64,000 bases of DNA from Chrysomallon squamiferum (GCA_012295275.1 CM022670.1:9712083-9776082), one strand, 5' to 3'; positions 1 to 12,378 are shown, counted from the first letter of the stretch. Program-made: numbers and translations. Notes: generated by a model not told the origin, from the sequence alone.

Positions 1-50
<50 letters not shown>
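1..50. repeat. (TTA)n microsatellite
   Basis: Pure TTA repeat at the window edge, downstream of OAS gene A. A related TTA/TTG tract lies at the matching place beside gene C (about 19015-19086), so it marks the left edge of the duplicated block. Confidence 0.95.
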
Positions 51-341
51 TTCTATTAAGAAATTGTTTCAACATAATCATTGTTTTATTTCGTGAATTT
101 TTGAATAACTGAAATATTTGCTACAGAGATTTATTATTCTTGATATCTTGTCAATGGATTACTTTCAAATCATTTTATATATTATCCAAAAAACAACAAC
201 AAACCCTGCCCACATTCAAATTCACCAGAAATAAAGAATTAATCCAGGAGCTAAATGGCAATTCTTGTATTGAAGACAGACAAATAAAGTGATGAGAAAC
301 GAGAGGAAAATGATGACAACGCGTTTTCAAACTGATCTTAC

Positions 342-650
342 TGGTAGCAAGAAGATCCAGTGCTGGAAGAAGATCGACTTTAATTGGTTTCTGATAACCC
401 GGTAGCGTCACTTCAAAGTGGACTGAGAATTTGGTTCTCCCAAGATTTTTTGCTTTTCTTGCCCAGTTGAAATCTTTCCTCACATGTTTTTTCAAATCAT
501 CTAATATTCGTGGCAAACGAGACCGGAACTCGTCCATCGTTTTATAATCGTTAGTAAACATCATAAGATCAACATCCGAGCTATCCAAAATATTCGTTGA
601 CTTGCCAAAAGATCCTCCCTAGAATCAACGAAATAAATTATGTTGATATT

Positions 651-710
<60 letters not shown>

Positions 711-3071
711 AATGACGTCGACATTGACATTTTACTAAGAATAGCTTTGATTTTCCTATTTTCAACAGAATTAGTGAATAATGCTCAATGCCGCATCTAT
801 TCCCATCATAACTAATTCAATAATATAACACAAAATCTATAAGCGTTTTGATTCCACCTCTAATAAGAAATATACATATATACTTACGACAAATAACTCT
901 CTAACACTACATGCTGTGTTATGTTGTACAAACAGCTTCAAACGCTCGACAAGTTCATGGCTTTCTCTTGTGTAGTTTTCATCAGGAAAAACTTTCCTTT
1001 TCATGAAACCGTCAAGATTTTCTCCCGAACGGGTATCATCCAAAACTCGAACATGCCAAAACTGATCAGCAACCGTCCTGGCAAAACGTAAAACAATGAT
1101 GACACCTATGTATATTTTAATAACATAAACATATTTATGGTTATCTAGTTTATACATAGATATTCGTGTATCTGGTTGTCTTATTATTATATGGTGTTTA
1201 AATATTAATTTATTTCCTGATGGACCAGGTAATATTTAACAAAAGATGCACGCAGAAAAAATAATGATTCGTAACGCTTACCTGGAATTTTCCTAGAAAT
1301 TCTCATATAATTCTAGAAGGTTTTAAAAGGCTGTTTTTATCTTATGAGGAAATATCCAGAAGTGTAACATACCTAGATGTAGCGGCTATAGACGACATCA
1401 CCAGTCTTGTTTCTGTGTTGGTGTATTCTTTTTTCCTGTGCATTTCAAGACAATGGAATAAATTTATTTCTCAAAAGACTTCACTGAGTCGAGTTTGACA
1501 ACATGTAAAGAAAATATAATTTAAACAGTGTTTTATGTAGTGCCACAAGAAATATTAATTATTATTTAAGACGGAATACTGACACTCTGAATGACGTTTG
1601 TAAACATATGGAGAATTTATACAAAAGTGACTTTTTTTTAGTTGGAAAAATGCAATGTTCTAAGTGTATTATAATATGGCACATATCCATTTCTCAGCAG
1701 ATAAAGAAATACAGTTAAAATATAATAGAACACTTCACCTTTTCCTAGAAATTCTCATATAATTCTAGAAGGTTTTAAAAGGCTGTTTTTAGCTAATGAG
1801 GAAATATCCAAAACTGTAACATACCGAGATCTATCGGCTACAGACGACATCACCAGTCTTGTTTCTGTTTTGGGATGCTTCAGTCTTTTATGATCAGAAA
1901 GACCTTTTACGGTCCTGTATGATTTTGGACATAAATTACATTCATATTTCAATTTCCTGTGCCTGTCAAGAAAATGGAAAAAAGTATTTCTCGAAAGATT
2001 TCTCCGCATGCAGTTTGAGAACATGCAAACAAAATATAATTTAAACAGTGTTTTCTGTGGTGCGACAAGAAATAGTAATTATTATTTAACCCGGAATACT
2101 GAGTCTGAATGATGTTTGTAAAAATAGGAAGAGTTTATACAAAAGTGATTTGTTTTTTAGTTGGAGAAAATTAATGTTCTAAGAGTTTAATGATATGGTA
2201 TATATTCATTTCTCTCAGCAGATAGGATATACAGCTAAAATATAGTAGAACACATCACCTACATTATAGTTGCATAAATGATATATTCTGTCTTCTCTTT
2301 CAATATTAAACCATCTACAACTTTTTAAAGGAAATTGGCATCACAGTTCTGAATGTATTTCAGTTGGAAAATTTAAGAGATAATTTGGTAATTACAATGT
2401 ATTGTTAAATATTCTATAGCTGATTCAAATTTATCAATATTCCATTTTTTTTGTAGGAATCAATCGAAAAAGCTTTTTAACATGTTTTAATTGCAAGACA
2501 TTAATAAAGCTATAGGAATTTATGTTACATAGACTACATTCATCTGTATACATTTTATAAAAGATAACCAAAGTTTGGATATATGGTTATGGATGACAAC
2601 TTGTATGATTTGCCAGACTGTGTAGATTCCTAACCAGTTCAACTTGCAATTATTCTTAGTTTAACACTTGTTTACAATAAATGTTTGTTCTAAAACACCA
2701 TAAACCATAAAGCTTTCTATTAACCCGTTATCACATAATATGTAAAACTAAGTTGAAGTCATTCAGGTAAAACTAAAACACGAGATTCCACATACATGTA
2801 ACAACATAGGTTTCATAATCTTTTAGATCAAATACAAATGACAGTCTATTGATAAATTAAGTACCAACCTGGAATTTCGAACATGGTTGTCTACGGCCTC
2901 CTGGAGAAAAAATCTTTTCCTGCAGATTGGACATTTATAATTGAGATGATTACTTCTCATATGCTCTCGGGCTGCAATCACACCACTACCAAATCGAGAT
3001 GGACATCTGGAACAGACGCCTGTCTTAATTGATTCTTCGTAGTTTTTGTGTTCGGTCTTAGGATCCGTCAT
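342..3071 (-). CDS. Zinc finger-OAS protein, paralog A (3' end outside window)
   Basis: Four coding exons are visible: 3071-2869, 1962-1825, 1077-888 and 618-342. Phases agree at every junction. Exons 1-2 encode three C2H2 fingers: C20/C23/H37/H42, C47/C50/H63/H69 and C76/C79/H92/H97. The last His of finger 2 lies just after the intron, which supports the splice. Exon 3 is the OAS N-terminal helix region. Exon 4 carries the nucleotidyltransferase core: GGSFGKST, then SSDVDL with the DxD metal ligands, and VDLLPALD with the third acidic residue. OAS enzymes make 2'-5' oligoadenylates when bound to dsRNA, which in vertebrates activate RNase L; activity here is inferred. The exons for the OAS1_C region, present in genes B and C, should lie beyond position 1. 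The ATG at 3071 follows a possible acceptor near 3092, so an upstream untranslated exon is likely. No disabling change is seen. Confidence 0.86.
651..708. repeat. (TA)n microsatellite in OAS-A intron
   Basis: Nearly pure TA run in the intron between exons 3 and 4 of gene A. The matching intron of gene C (19695-19760) has a shorter, interrupted AT tract. Confidence 0.9.
1288..2240. repeat. Tandem duplication containing a zinc-finger exon
   Basis: Two adjacent copies of about 450-490 bases, 1288-1737 and 1738 to about 2240, begin with the same words around TTTTCCTAGAAATTCTC and stay alignable to their ends. The right copy holds the functional finger exon (1825-1962). The left copy holds a shorter version without the finger (1373-1441). 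Gene C has only one copy, with the short exon (20502-20570). Confidence 0.88.
1373..1441 (-). pseudogene. Dead short (finger-less) exon 2 copy in OAS gene A
   Basis: This 69-base segment aligns with the functional 138-base exon 1825-1962 but lacks exactly 69 bases that encode zinc finger 3. Its donor (GTATGT) is kept and its frame is still open. Its acceptor has changed from the CAG seen in the sister exon and in gene C to AAT, so it should no longer be spliced in. Confidence 0.75.
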
Positions 3072-3190
3072 ACTTGGGAATTGGTATTTCTGTCAATATC
3101 CGAAATAACAAAACATAAACAATACTGATACGACACAGTATATAGGTCTGTTAATGTATTTCACAAAATTCAAATAGTAGAGGTCTGTCC

Positions 3191-3193
<3 letters not shown>

Positions 3194-3228
<35 letters not shown>

Positions 3229-3362
3229 AACTTTCACATTCCCTCAATCTCCTTTCTTTTCTTTTCTTTACTATTTTTTCATTTCTTCTTTTTTCTTTTT
3301 TTCTTTTTCTCTTTCTTTTCCATTTTTTTTTTTATTTTTTTTATTTTTTTGACTTTACCATT
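3194..3362. repeat. (CA)n followed by a pyrimidine-rich tract
   Basis: About 16 CA units (3194-3226), then roughly 110 bases made mostly of T with scattered C. The same arrangement occurs upstream of gene C at 21430-21575, so it belongs to the duplicated block. Confidence 0.9.
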
Positions 3363-4428
3363 TCTTTTTGGTCGTTACTTACTGTTAGGAAACATGCTCT
3401 TAGTTTCTTTTCGCCTGTGGCAATATTAATTGTTTTAGACGGCAGTGTGCAGTTCCATTATGCACTTAGTCTAGGTGGGCACTTTGTTACATAACCCCTC
3501 CACGCGACAGCCACCCCTAATACACAGCTACAACATGTGGCCAGTACTTACATAATACATCCGCTAGTTCTGTTTACTACCAGGGTTTTGTCTGCGAACT
3601 GGCGACAGTAAGTCTCACCAACTAAGAAAATATGTCGTCGGGGTCGCGTTGGAAATATCACTTGTAAGATTTAGAGAGACACGGGGAGAGACATAGTTAG
3701 TCCGACAAGACTTGATAACGATATATTTTCTGCTCTTTTGTATATCCTTGATGTCATTGATGTGACTTTTGAAATACCTATGTGTTTTGATACTATTATT
3801 TAAACGAAGTAAATTGTAAGCTTCACTGTCTAAAATTATCAGCCAGTCATCCTAGAGGACCTAGGTAAACCGTAGGTTATTGTCTTTATTCTGATAAGGA
3901 CCAGTATTAATTCTGTATTACAAGGTTCCTGATAATAAAATATGCCGTTAAGGATTAATTAAAAATTATCCAGTTAGGAATAGAGTTGTAATTCCTTTAT
4001 TAATTAAGTTCACCTGGCTGCGTTTCTCAGTTATCAGTCGTGAATGTGTGGTATCACGGTGAAGTGAATAGAATATTGTGTAAACTAGACACCTGGTCAT
4101 TAACTGATTAAGTGAGTAGTTCTGGGTTGGTATTATTATCGTTGTTGTTAGATATTTAACTGCGGCAAATATATTTGTCAGCTTAGGGTTAATACAGATT
4201 CCAAAATGTATTGTGTTTTGTTGTGTTTTCTAGTGAACTACATTGTATATACTTTATATAAGATCTTATCTCTGATCATACCTACAGCCAAGCCACTCGG
4301 GTATCGAACTACCCCATACAGAGAGATCTAATAGATATGCAGTCAGGACAGACATTTTGGATAATCGTCTTTTATTCAGTTACGGGTATTATAGGATCCC
4401 CGTGACACTTACAAATGTATTACAAATA
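3363..4428. other. Upstream flank of OAS-A, duplicated at 21595-22769
   Basis: No coding signal. The stretch aligns closely with 21595-22769 and the match stops abruptly near 4428/22769, after the shared GGGTATTATAGGATCCCC. It probably contains the promoter and any 5' untranslated exon of gene A, but neither can be placed from sequence alone. Confidence 0.7.
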
Positions 4429-4965
4429 TGCACAGGAGCCGATATGTAACCAGAAGCAGATCGACACAGCCGAGGAAAAAAAAACACGTTGTTCAGCTGC
4501 ATGATGTGTGTGTGTATTTATGACTTAACCATTTCTCCGCCTGATTTAGCTATAGCAAATCCGTGGACAGACATACACATATATACATACCCATTCATAT
4601 GTGTGTATGTATGTGTATTTGTGCGTGCGTGTGTCCTGTAGTCACCGTACTCATTTCTGTATTTTCTGGGACTGACCAGAAATATATCTTCTTGTTATTT
4701 GCAAATACATATGTTTACTCTTCAGAGTTATATGTTTGGTCTTTAACTGATGGTCCAGACCTTAAAACGGTTTTCATTCTTTGAAAAATCAAGAACTATT
4801 ACGTTTTGTTGTATAATTTCGAGACACGTGAATCCACTACTCTCGTGAGCTGTAGATTGAGAAATAAAGCAGTTAATTTCATTTATTATTTTTATTTTTT
4901 TTTTTTAGGTTTGCAGGATAAAATTATGGCTATCTTAATATGATATTATATATAAATAAATCCTT
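4429..4965. other. Intergenic, no gene seen
   Basis: AT-rich with short CA/TG runs (4505-4520, 4570-4640). The open frame at 4563-4784 follows those simple repeats and has no recognisable motif. Confidence 0.6.
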
Positions 4966-6030
4966 GTCTGCTGACTCAGCTGGAAATAAAGCAATGTAAA
5001 ATACATCTGAGTTCGCTGGTACCATAAAAAGAATTATTTAGTCGAACATATTCGCGCTACAAAAAGAACGTTTGTTTCAGTTTCGAAATAACGAATTAGA
5101 CCTTATTTGTTACTCATTTTAAACTACAAAAACACTTTTGTCGTTTTTCCCACTGGATACGAAAACAGTGCTAGGTTTTGCTATATTGTAAGATTCAGCG
5201 GCAAAAGGTGATTCCCGGCCTTAAAAACGTTCATTCTCACATACGTAGATGTAGCCCTTGTTACTAAAGATGGTAATAACGTAACCAATTATTTTTCAGT
5301 ATACAAATATTCAGAAAAAGGCTCTGTAAATTATTAGATCAGCTCATTTAATCTTCTCTATCTAAGTAATATACTTTTCCTTTTTTAGTAACAGCGATGG
5401 AAACTGCACAGAGATAATTAATTATTTCATTATTAATTATTTCTAACAAGAATTACATTTTAAATATTAAAAGAGAATCATATGTCGATGATGTTGGTTG
5501 TTTGACTATTGCCCATGTATAGTGCTTCCAGTTCGGGCCGACCACTGAGTGTCAGATATGCGCTTTACACACGATAGTTTGTTCTCAGACAATGCATCAG
5601 ACAACTGCTTAAGAAATTAAAGGTCCTATTCGAAACATTTAGCTCCTTTAACCTTTATTTGTAATAAACTGAAGTTTAAGTTTCCTTCGTGTACTTTGTA
5701 CGCCTAAGGGTAGTGTTTTTTTTTTTTACGTTATTTTTTTATCGCGTCACGTAATAATTCTACAAGTTACACACGTGAACATTAACTTTTGTTTAACGAC
5801 ACCCCAGCACACTGTCTAATCAGCGGCTGTTACGTATCAGTCATGAGGTATTTGCGACAAAGCAACTAGTGAAATAGTTGTAGTCCACTGGCTAGTGAGG
5901 AAAGAAACTTTCAACAACAAAACTGTTCAAAAATGAACCTCTACACATTTTGATTAAAAAAATAATAATAATAAGTGGGGGTCACCGGCGGGGCCCGTAG
6001 CATTTGCTACATTGTTACGTTATTAATCCG
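4966..6030. repeat. Duplicated block, partner of 24283-25078
   Basis: 4966-5245 and 5510-5935 align with 24283-24560 and 24570-24975; about 260 bases (5250-5510) are missing from the right-hand partner. It includes the motif TTTGTTTAACGACACC near 5790, also found near 24263 and 24830. No gene is seen. Confidence 0.75.
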
Positions 6031-8240
6031 GATTTGCATATGTACTGTAGTATTATGTTAAAATAACTCCTGTATTCGTACTATATGAAATACCTAAATA
6101 TACTTATAGTGTACGGATACACCTACACATATCAGTATTAAAAATACACACATATATAGAATTCAAATAAAATTAACAGTTTAAATACAGAAGAAAAAAC
6201 CACAAAAAAACATTCGTTTACCTGTAAGGTGAGCAACCAATATGAAAATGATTAGTAAAGCTACCTGATATGTTCCTAGTAATTCTAGCGTGAACTCTTT
6301 GCTTTACCGAGATGTGTATTTTAAACAAGTTTAAAAGCATGACTTAGATGTTGCCGATATCACAGGCCCTACCCCCGTTAAGATTCTTTTGTCAGTGCCT
6401 TTCCGAGCATTCATATATTCATTTTTTATTTTTATATATTTTTTTTAGCTTATGAAATTTCCGTGAATCGATACGAGATCAACAAAAGATTGCTTTGCAG
6501 TGCGACACAAGCGAGGGTTGCCTCAAAATACACAGTTTACTTCATAGGATCACTGTATATGCAGTATTTGCACATATAAAAGTATCTTTCTATAAAACTG
6601 AACAGACGTCTGTGCGTTTTCTTTTCTTTTAATTAGCTCGTTTTAAGCTCATGTGATTTTTACCGTGTGCAACCGTTCAAGCATTATCATTCACATTTAA
6701 GCTATATATAGTTTAACGTCAAAATACGTAACTATTTGATGGTATTTAAATACGTTTATACAGCGTTAGTTTAGTGTATGTAGAAAATACACAGAGAAAA
6801 CTTTCATCTAAGCTGCTTCAAATATAATTTAAAAATTCACTGCTGGTAAGCAAGCACGTTATTAAATCATTATTTTATCTTGTGATTCCATGTTCTGCGG
6901 TACAGTATCAGGTCGCTGTTAACCGCACACAGTCACACAGGTAATAAAGAAATGAACTAAGTAGCTAGATTGTAATTATCATGTACCACTAAACAGAATT
7001 CATTTTCGGACTCTTTATCCATACTCTCTGGGCTATAACAGATATGTTCTCGACTAACATGGTTTTAATTTCGAAAGACTAACCCCATCCACCCCAACCC
7101 GACTCGTACACCTGTATTAATCACCGAGGATTACAAACATCACATTCCATTTATCGCTTCTCATAAGCGGTTCCACAAGCAGCAATCGTGTATTTTCCAG
7201 TGGGAAAAACAGTCTTTGCAATTTAAAATGGAACAAATAACTGTTCCGTATTTGGAACAGTTAGCGAGGTCTTGCATCATCCTATATTGAGACGACCCCT
7301 CTAGTTCAAACAGATCAGTGCTTTACGGGCGGAGGTGTTGGGTTTTTCCTGTATTGCGTATCCAGTTGACAAATACGTGTATTACACGTCAGCCTATATC
7401 TGGCGAGGAACCAAAGATAATCAAGCAAGTATCTGAGCTCCTCTTAGCCAGAGGACACTAAGACTAAATTGTAGATTATCCTCGCATATTTTTTTATTAC
7501 CTAACATTAGCAAATACTCATATATAAGTGTATCTGCACAACATACATACATTAGGCATAGACATTCACACAAACATATTTAAATACACACATTCACTAT
7601 TTTCAAATGCATGTACTCCACTTAAACATTTTCTTATTTGGTTTATTCACTATTATTTCATCATCGATCAAAGCCAAAGAAACAAAAAAGCAAAATAATA
7701 AATAAAATGATAAACAAAGAAACAAAAGAGTAAATTAGAACTTTAATTTAATTCGTAATTTATCAGTTTATTTTGCTGCAGTTGGCAGTTATCAACATGG
7801 AACACAAATAAGAAAAATTAAGAAAAATTATGAATTAAAATTTGATATTTTAGTACTTTTTAAACTAACTGAATAACCACAGAGAAAGGACCAGGTATCT
7901 CCCTACCCAACGTTTTCCGGTGACAACGAAGAATCTCAAGTGAAACGAGAAATAAACACACGTACGTTTCAGTTACTGGATCATTCTTGAAATAATGTGA
8001 ACAAATGTTCAGTAATATTATCAGTAGCTATGTGTTGTATAATGTAAAAAGAAAAATCCTACTTTTTTCCATAAATTACGTTACTGTACATTATGATGCT
8101 AGTTATTTCAAAATGACGAAGGTAAAACTTTGTGAAAGGTGGAGTAACATCTAGTTTCTTCCTATAATGTATCTGGTACTCATGTTGTGTAAGTTTTTTC
8201 CACTCAAAAGTGATCAGGGTTAAAGTACATAATATCAGCC
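6031..8240. repeat. RPL37-flank duplication, copy 1
   Basis: Aligns with 13150-15360 and, more divergently, with 25079-26560 plus 27605-28090. The portion 6890-8220 is nearly identical to 13995-15350, indicating recent duplication or conversion. Because the rightmost member contains the real RPL37 3' end, this block is a displaced RPL37 downstream flank between OAS genes A and B. Confidence 0.85.
7768..7796 (-). pseudogene. RPL37 3'-end remnant, copy 1
   Basis: On the minus strand it keeps the last RPL37 codons (reading T-A-A-K-stop against T-V-A-K-stop in the intact gene) and the overlapping AATAAA. It is then fused to the first bases of RPL37 exon 3. A deletion of about 1 kb, matching 26566-27604 of the intact locus, removed the remaining exon sequence and intron 3. 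The exon 3 acceptor TAG is now TTG. Confidence 0.75.
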
Positions 8241-8844
8241 ACGTATTACTTAAAGAGTACAGATGCGACTACAAATATCCAGATTAAAAATACACATATA
8301 TATAAAAGACAAATAAATTAACAGCTTAAATAGAGAAAAAAATGCGTTTATTTGTAAGGTGAGTAACCAACAAAGAAAACTGTTAGTTATATAAAATAAT
8401 ATAAAATTTTGAAATTTATAAATAAATAATAATTAAATCACAAAAGAGAATTCTTCTGACAAGTATTATGTATTTCATTAAATTAGTTAATCTGTATACA
8501 GATTAATGAATTTCATTAACTGCATCTCTGCTTAACAATGAATCATAGTTGTAGATCATCTCTGTTATCCTAGGATATCATTATTATGAACAATGTACAC
8601 CTATATGTACATCATATATACATTACCCACAGGCTCTCACACAAACCTATTTGAATACACACACATTAGACACAAATTTAAATGTATATACTCCATTTAT
8701 TAAACAAACATAATTAAATATTATAAAATAATAGTATTTCTATTTCGAAACCTTTGTCACTTATGAAATTAATATCTACCATTACACAAATTTCTAAAAA
8801 TAAAATTACTCATGTGTGTCATTATTATTATTGCTTTTACTATT
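8241..8844. other. Intergenic, no gene seen
   Basis: AT-rich. 8250-8370 resembles a short word pattern (tacaaatatc…attaaaaatac…acatatataaaag) also found at 6110-6240, 13200-13320, 23410-23475 and 25150-25440, so it is an interspersed repeat copy. Confidence 0.6.
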
Positions 8845-8846
8845 AC

Positions 8847-8922
<76 letters not shown>
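8845..8922. repeat. (TTA)n microsatellite
   Basis: About 26 TTA units. The apparent poly-isoleucine frame on the minus strand is an artefact of this repeat. Confidence 0.95.
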
Positions 8923-8925
<3 letters not shown>

Positions 8926-8989
8926 TCATGACGTGTTTCTTTACCATATAAACTGAAATGATTAGCGTTCAACTGTAAACATTAAATTT

Positions 8990-9262
8990 ATGTATAAAAT
9001 ACAATTTGTGAGTTTTTTTTCTTGCCTTTTCCTAGAAAAGCTATTGTACCTTGTCGTTTATATACTCTATAAATATACTATATAAATTACTCTTATTAAG
9101 ATAGTGAATTTTATTTAAGAAGAAGAGAAAGACGAAGAGGAAGAAAGATATGTTTGTCAGCTGAAGTTTATAGACGAATGACTTATTTTAGAAAAAAAAA
9201 ATTATGTTTAATTCTTCTTCTCTTTTTTCTCTCTTTCTTTCTTTCTTTCTTTCTTTCTTTAT
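8990..9262. repeat. Left member of a direct-repeat pair around OAS-B
   Basis: Resembles 12808-13015: both carry the word TTGCCTTTTCCTAGAAA, then AT-rich words, a purine run (AAGAAGAAGAGAAAG type) and a CTTT/TTTC tract. The pair closely brackets gene B. Confidence 0.65.
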
Positions 9263-9570
9263 TCATTACGTGTTTATTTACCATATAAGCAATCGTAAAT
9301 ATTCAAGAGGACTTCAGTGTTTTATATTTGATCTAATCATCCAACGTTTATCTATTTAAAAATGTATATCAATATGAACAACATAAAAGTAAAATGGAAA
9401 CGAAAAAAATCTAGCTGCTACGAAATTAATTTTCTTGTTGATACATCCTGTGAGTAATCATGACAATCAGAAACATTTCAGTCCTAACTGCAATGCCTAA
9501 AATGCGTCAGCAGACAACAGTTTATACAATAAAATCTTCAGCGTTGACGACGACGTTCTAAATGTAACAT

Positions 9571-12378
9571 TCAGAAATTGCTAAAATAGTTCATGGTCTT
9601 GTCCATCCGTCTCAGCAGGCTGGCAGCTTTGTTGGCGATGATGCCGACGTCAGAACCAGCAGGAGCAACGTTGTCAAGAGGGTTTACCGGGTCCAGCAGG
9701 ACAGGGCGACAGTCTCTGAAAAACGACGTGCGTAAATAAATACATTATCCATCATTTGAAATCTTGCTAGCAGCCTCTCGATAATAATAATAATTAAAAA
9801 TATTGCTGTTTCGCTTTTAAGAAATGCGTGGAATTTTTACCATGTGTCACTTCTAGATCTAGACTTGCATTAATTTATTCATACAGTCTGAGAAAAAAAC
9901 AAAAACAATTTTTTTTTTTTTTTTTTTTAATAAAAACTAAACCTACTTTTACTGTTTGGGTTAAGTTATCATTATAACTGTTTGAGAATTAGTCATTAGC
10001 AGCTTATTGAAATTTATCTGTAGAAATTTCAATTTTACTTACGGCAGAGGTCCATGAACTGCAGGTTTGTGTGTATTCGGCCAGACTATTTTCATCTGAT
10101 GAATGCTTTTCAAATTGGCAATAACTTCTCTGAAGCGTTCATTCATATTGAACACAGCAGGTTCTCCCCATAGTTGTTCCCACAGATAAACGATGAGTAA
10201 TTCGATGAAATAAGATTTCCCAGGAACCTCTTCAGTCTGAAAACAATCATTGGTTAATTTTCGTGAAAATTCGGGAATATCACTAATCAGATAATTATTA
10301 ATGACACAAGTAAAAAAATAATCATTTTCACTTAATATTGTTGATTACTTAGTTAAACAAAAAAATAAAAAATAATAAAGCTACAAAAGAAAATCAATTG
10401 TAGTATAGTTTCAAGAAGTTTAGTTTAAATTGGATGTTTTTCATTAACGTGTAAGCAACTCGCTGTACGATAAAAAGTCGTAACTCAATTTACATCTTGA
10501 AGTGTACACTTACTCAGTTAAAAATTCATTTAATGATAAATAAAGAATGTTATGTTCGGATGCGACACATGATACTATTTTTTAAATTGTAAATTGTAAC
10601 ATTGTGAAGAGTTTTAATATTCGCGAATCTCGAAAACACTGAAGTAGACGCCTACTTTCTTCCAGTACTTCACAAGTCGAATAAGATCCTTGACTTTGGA
10701 AGGAGCTTTATCAACAAATTCCGCTTGGAGCTGTGTGAAGCAAATCGAGTAGCATTTTTTCACATCTTTATCCTTGCTTCTCATTTCTCTGAAGATTTCA
10801 TCCATGTTGGACACTGAATATATCAAAAACAAAATACTATTTTTTGTTTTTCCACACGTTCGCTACCAAGCAATTAGATGATTTGGTAAAATAAATGAAA
10901 TAACTTGAAACAGCAAGTTAACATAAACAAAGACAGTTGTATAGACACACACACACACACACACACTATCACGTGCACCTATATGAAATATGTGCAGATA
11001 TATTTTCGTAGAAAGCAAGTAATTGTTGGAACAGAGCTCTGGATTTGTAATTCCACTTTACTTTACTCACTTGTTTTGTTGTTGTTGTTTTTTCTTCTGT
11101 AAATTAACCTAACTAGTATACCACACGTCTGCGTCATTGTATACAACAATTTTATCACTGAACATTATATATTAATTTTATCAACGTAACCGTCTACCAT
11201 GATTATTTTAAAATATGCAGTTAAAGCTACTTTTCACCTTTTCCAGGAAGATCCAGCGCTGGTAACAAGTCAACTGGAATATAGTCGTCATACCCTTTCA
11301 GGATTACTTCGAACTCGACGCCGAAAGGTGTAATCTTGATGTTTCTCACTTCTTTTGCCCAGTTACTGTCGTTCTGCAAATGACCCTTCAGATTTTCTGA
11401 GATACCTCTTAGATTTCTCATGAAAATGGCCATTGTGGGATAGTCGTTTATGAACATTACCAAGTCCACATCTGAATTTCCGCGCAGGTCCGTGTTCTTT
11501 CCTTGAGAACCACTCTAGAAGTAAAAAGTTGTTAATGGTATTTAATTCACGCAGTAATGTAATTGTAATAACAATAAGACAAGCATCTTTTTTCATTCTT
11601 CATAATCGATAGTTAAAAGTGGATTGGACCTCATTATTTTCTGAATAAACAATCCAGTTACAAGCTGTACAGGAAATTTCTATATCTATGTATCCAAATG
11701 TTTTCTACCAGCGGTACAATTCTTTCCTTTGTCTTTATCATTTTTAGGTGACTCTCCCATTATATATAAATATAACAAAAATAGAGCTTACTCTTCCAGT
11801 ATATTCTTCATGATACAGTCAAGTAGCTGTAATAGTGAAAACTATTTCTGAATCTAACTTACCACATAGACTCTGTTAACACTGTATTTGGTATTGTGCT
11901 CCATGAATGTTTTCAGCCTCATTACAGCTTCTTTGCTTTTCTTTGTGTATGTCCGGTCGGGCCAAACCTTTCTCTGCATGAAACTGTCGAGCGATTCATC
12001 AGCTGCGGCTCCTTCTAGTATCCCTGGAAGTCCATTTGCAGTGTTAAAGTAATGCCTCAGATCTCTCCTGTGTTGTTCAAGACCATGTTTGGAAGCTAAC
12101 ACTTTGAAACAAACTGGGCATGCATTACTAGTTTCACGATGAGCATAAGACAACGCAGATGTGTGCTTTTTACTAATCATATGAAACAAAACACCAATTG
12201 AAGAACGTAATTTCTTGTAACAGATTGGACAATTCCGGCCAACGACTCTGCGGAACTCCTCCGAGTCGTGATGGCCTTTATCGTTTTTATGTTGAACAAG
12301 TCCTATTTCTGATTTCAAGCTTCTACCACATACTGAACAAACAGTACCGTTGAGATACTGGGACAGAAAAGATGCCAT
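9571..12378 (-). CDS. Zinc finger-OAS protein, paralog B (complete)
   Basis: Five coding exons: 12378-11863, 11514-11238, 10813-10656, 10236-10043 and 9715-9571. They total 1290 bases, 429 residues, with matching phases at every junction. Exon 1 holds three fingers with CX2C-X12-HX5H spacing: C14/C17/H30/H36, C50/C53/H66/H72 and C87/C90/H103/H109. This spacing is typical of U1/matrin-type and dsRNA-binding fingers. The OAS region begins near residue 130. The core has SGSQGKNT at 173, D187/D189 in the DVDL motif and D254 in VDLLPALD, so all three metal-binding acids are kept. The OAS1_C region follows, with LIRLVKYW, a YFIELLIVYLWEQ segment like the vertebrate ALELLTVYAWE, and CRPVLLDPVNP. There is no signal peptide, membrane segment or C-terminal CaaX. 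I take the ATG at 12378; the frame is open slightly upstream but without another ATG. Expected role: dsRNA-responsive 2'-5' oligoadenylate synthesis; the fusion's function is inferred. Confidence 0.92.

Noticed and set aside
7938-7956. ISRE-like GTGAAACGAGAAAT near 7940 and its copy near 15054
   Set aside because: The two GAAA cores are three or four bases apart, not the two of an IRF site, and the site lies in RPL37-derived flank that is diverged in the resident copy.
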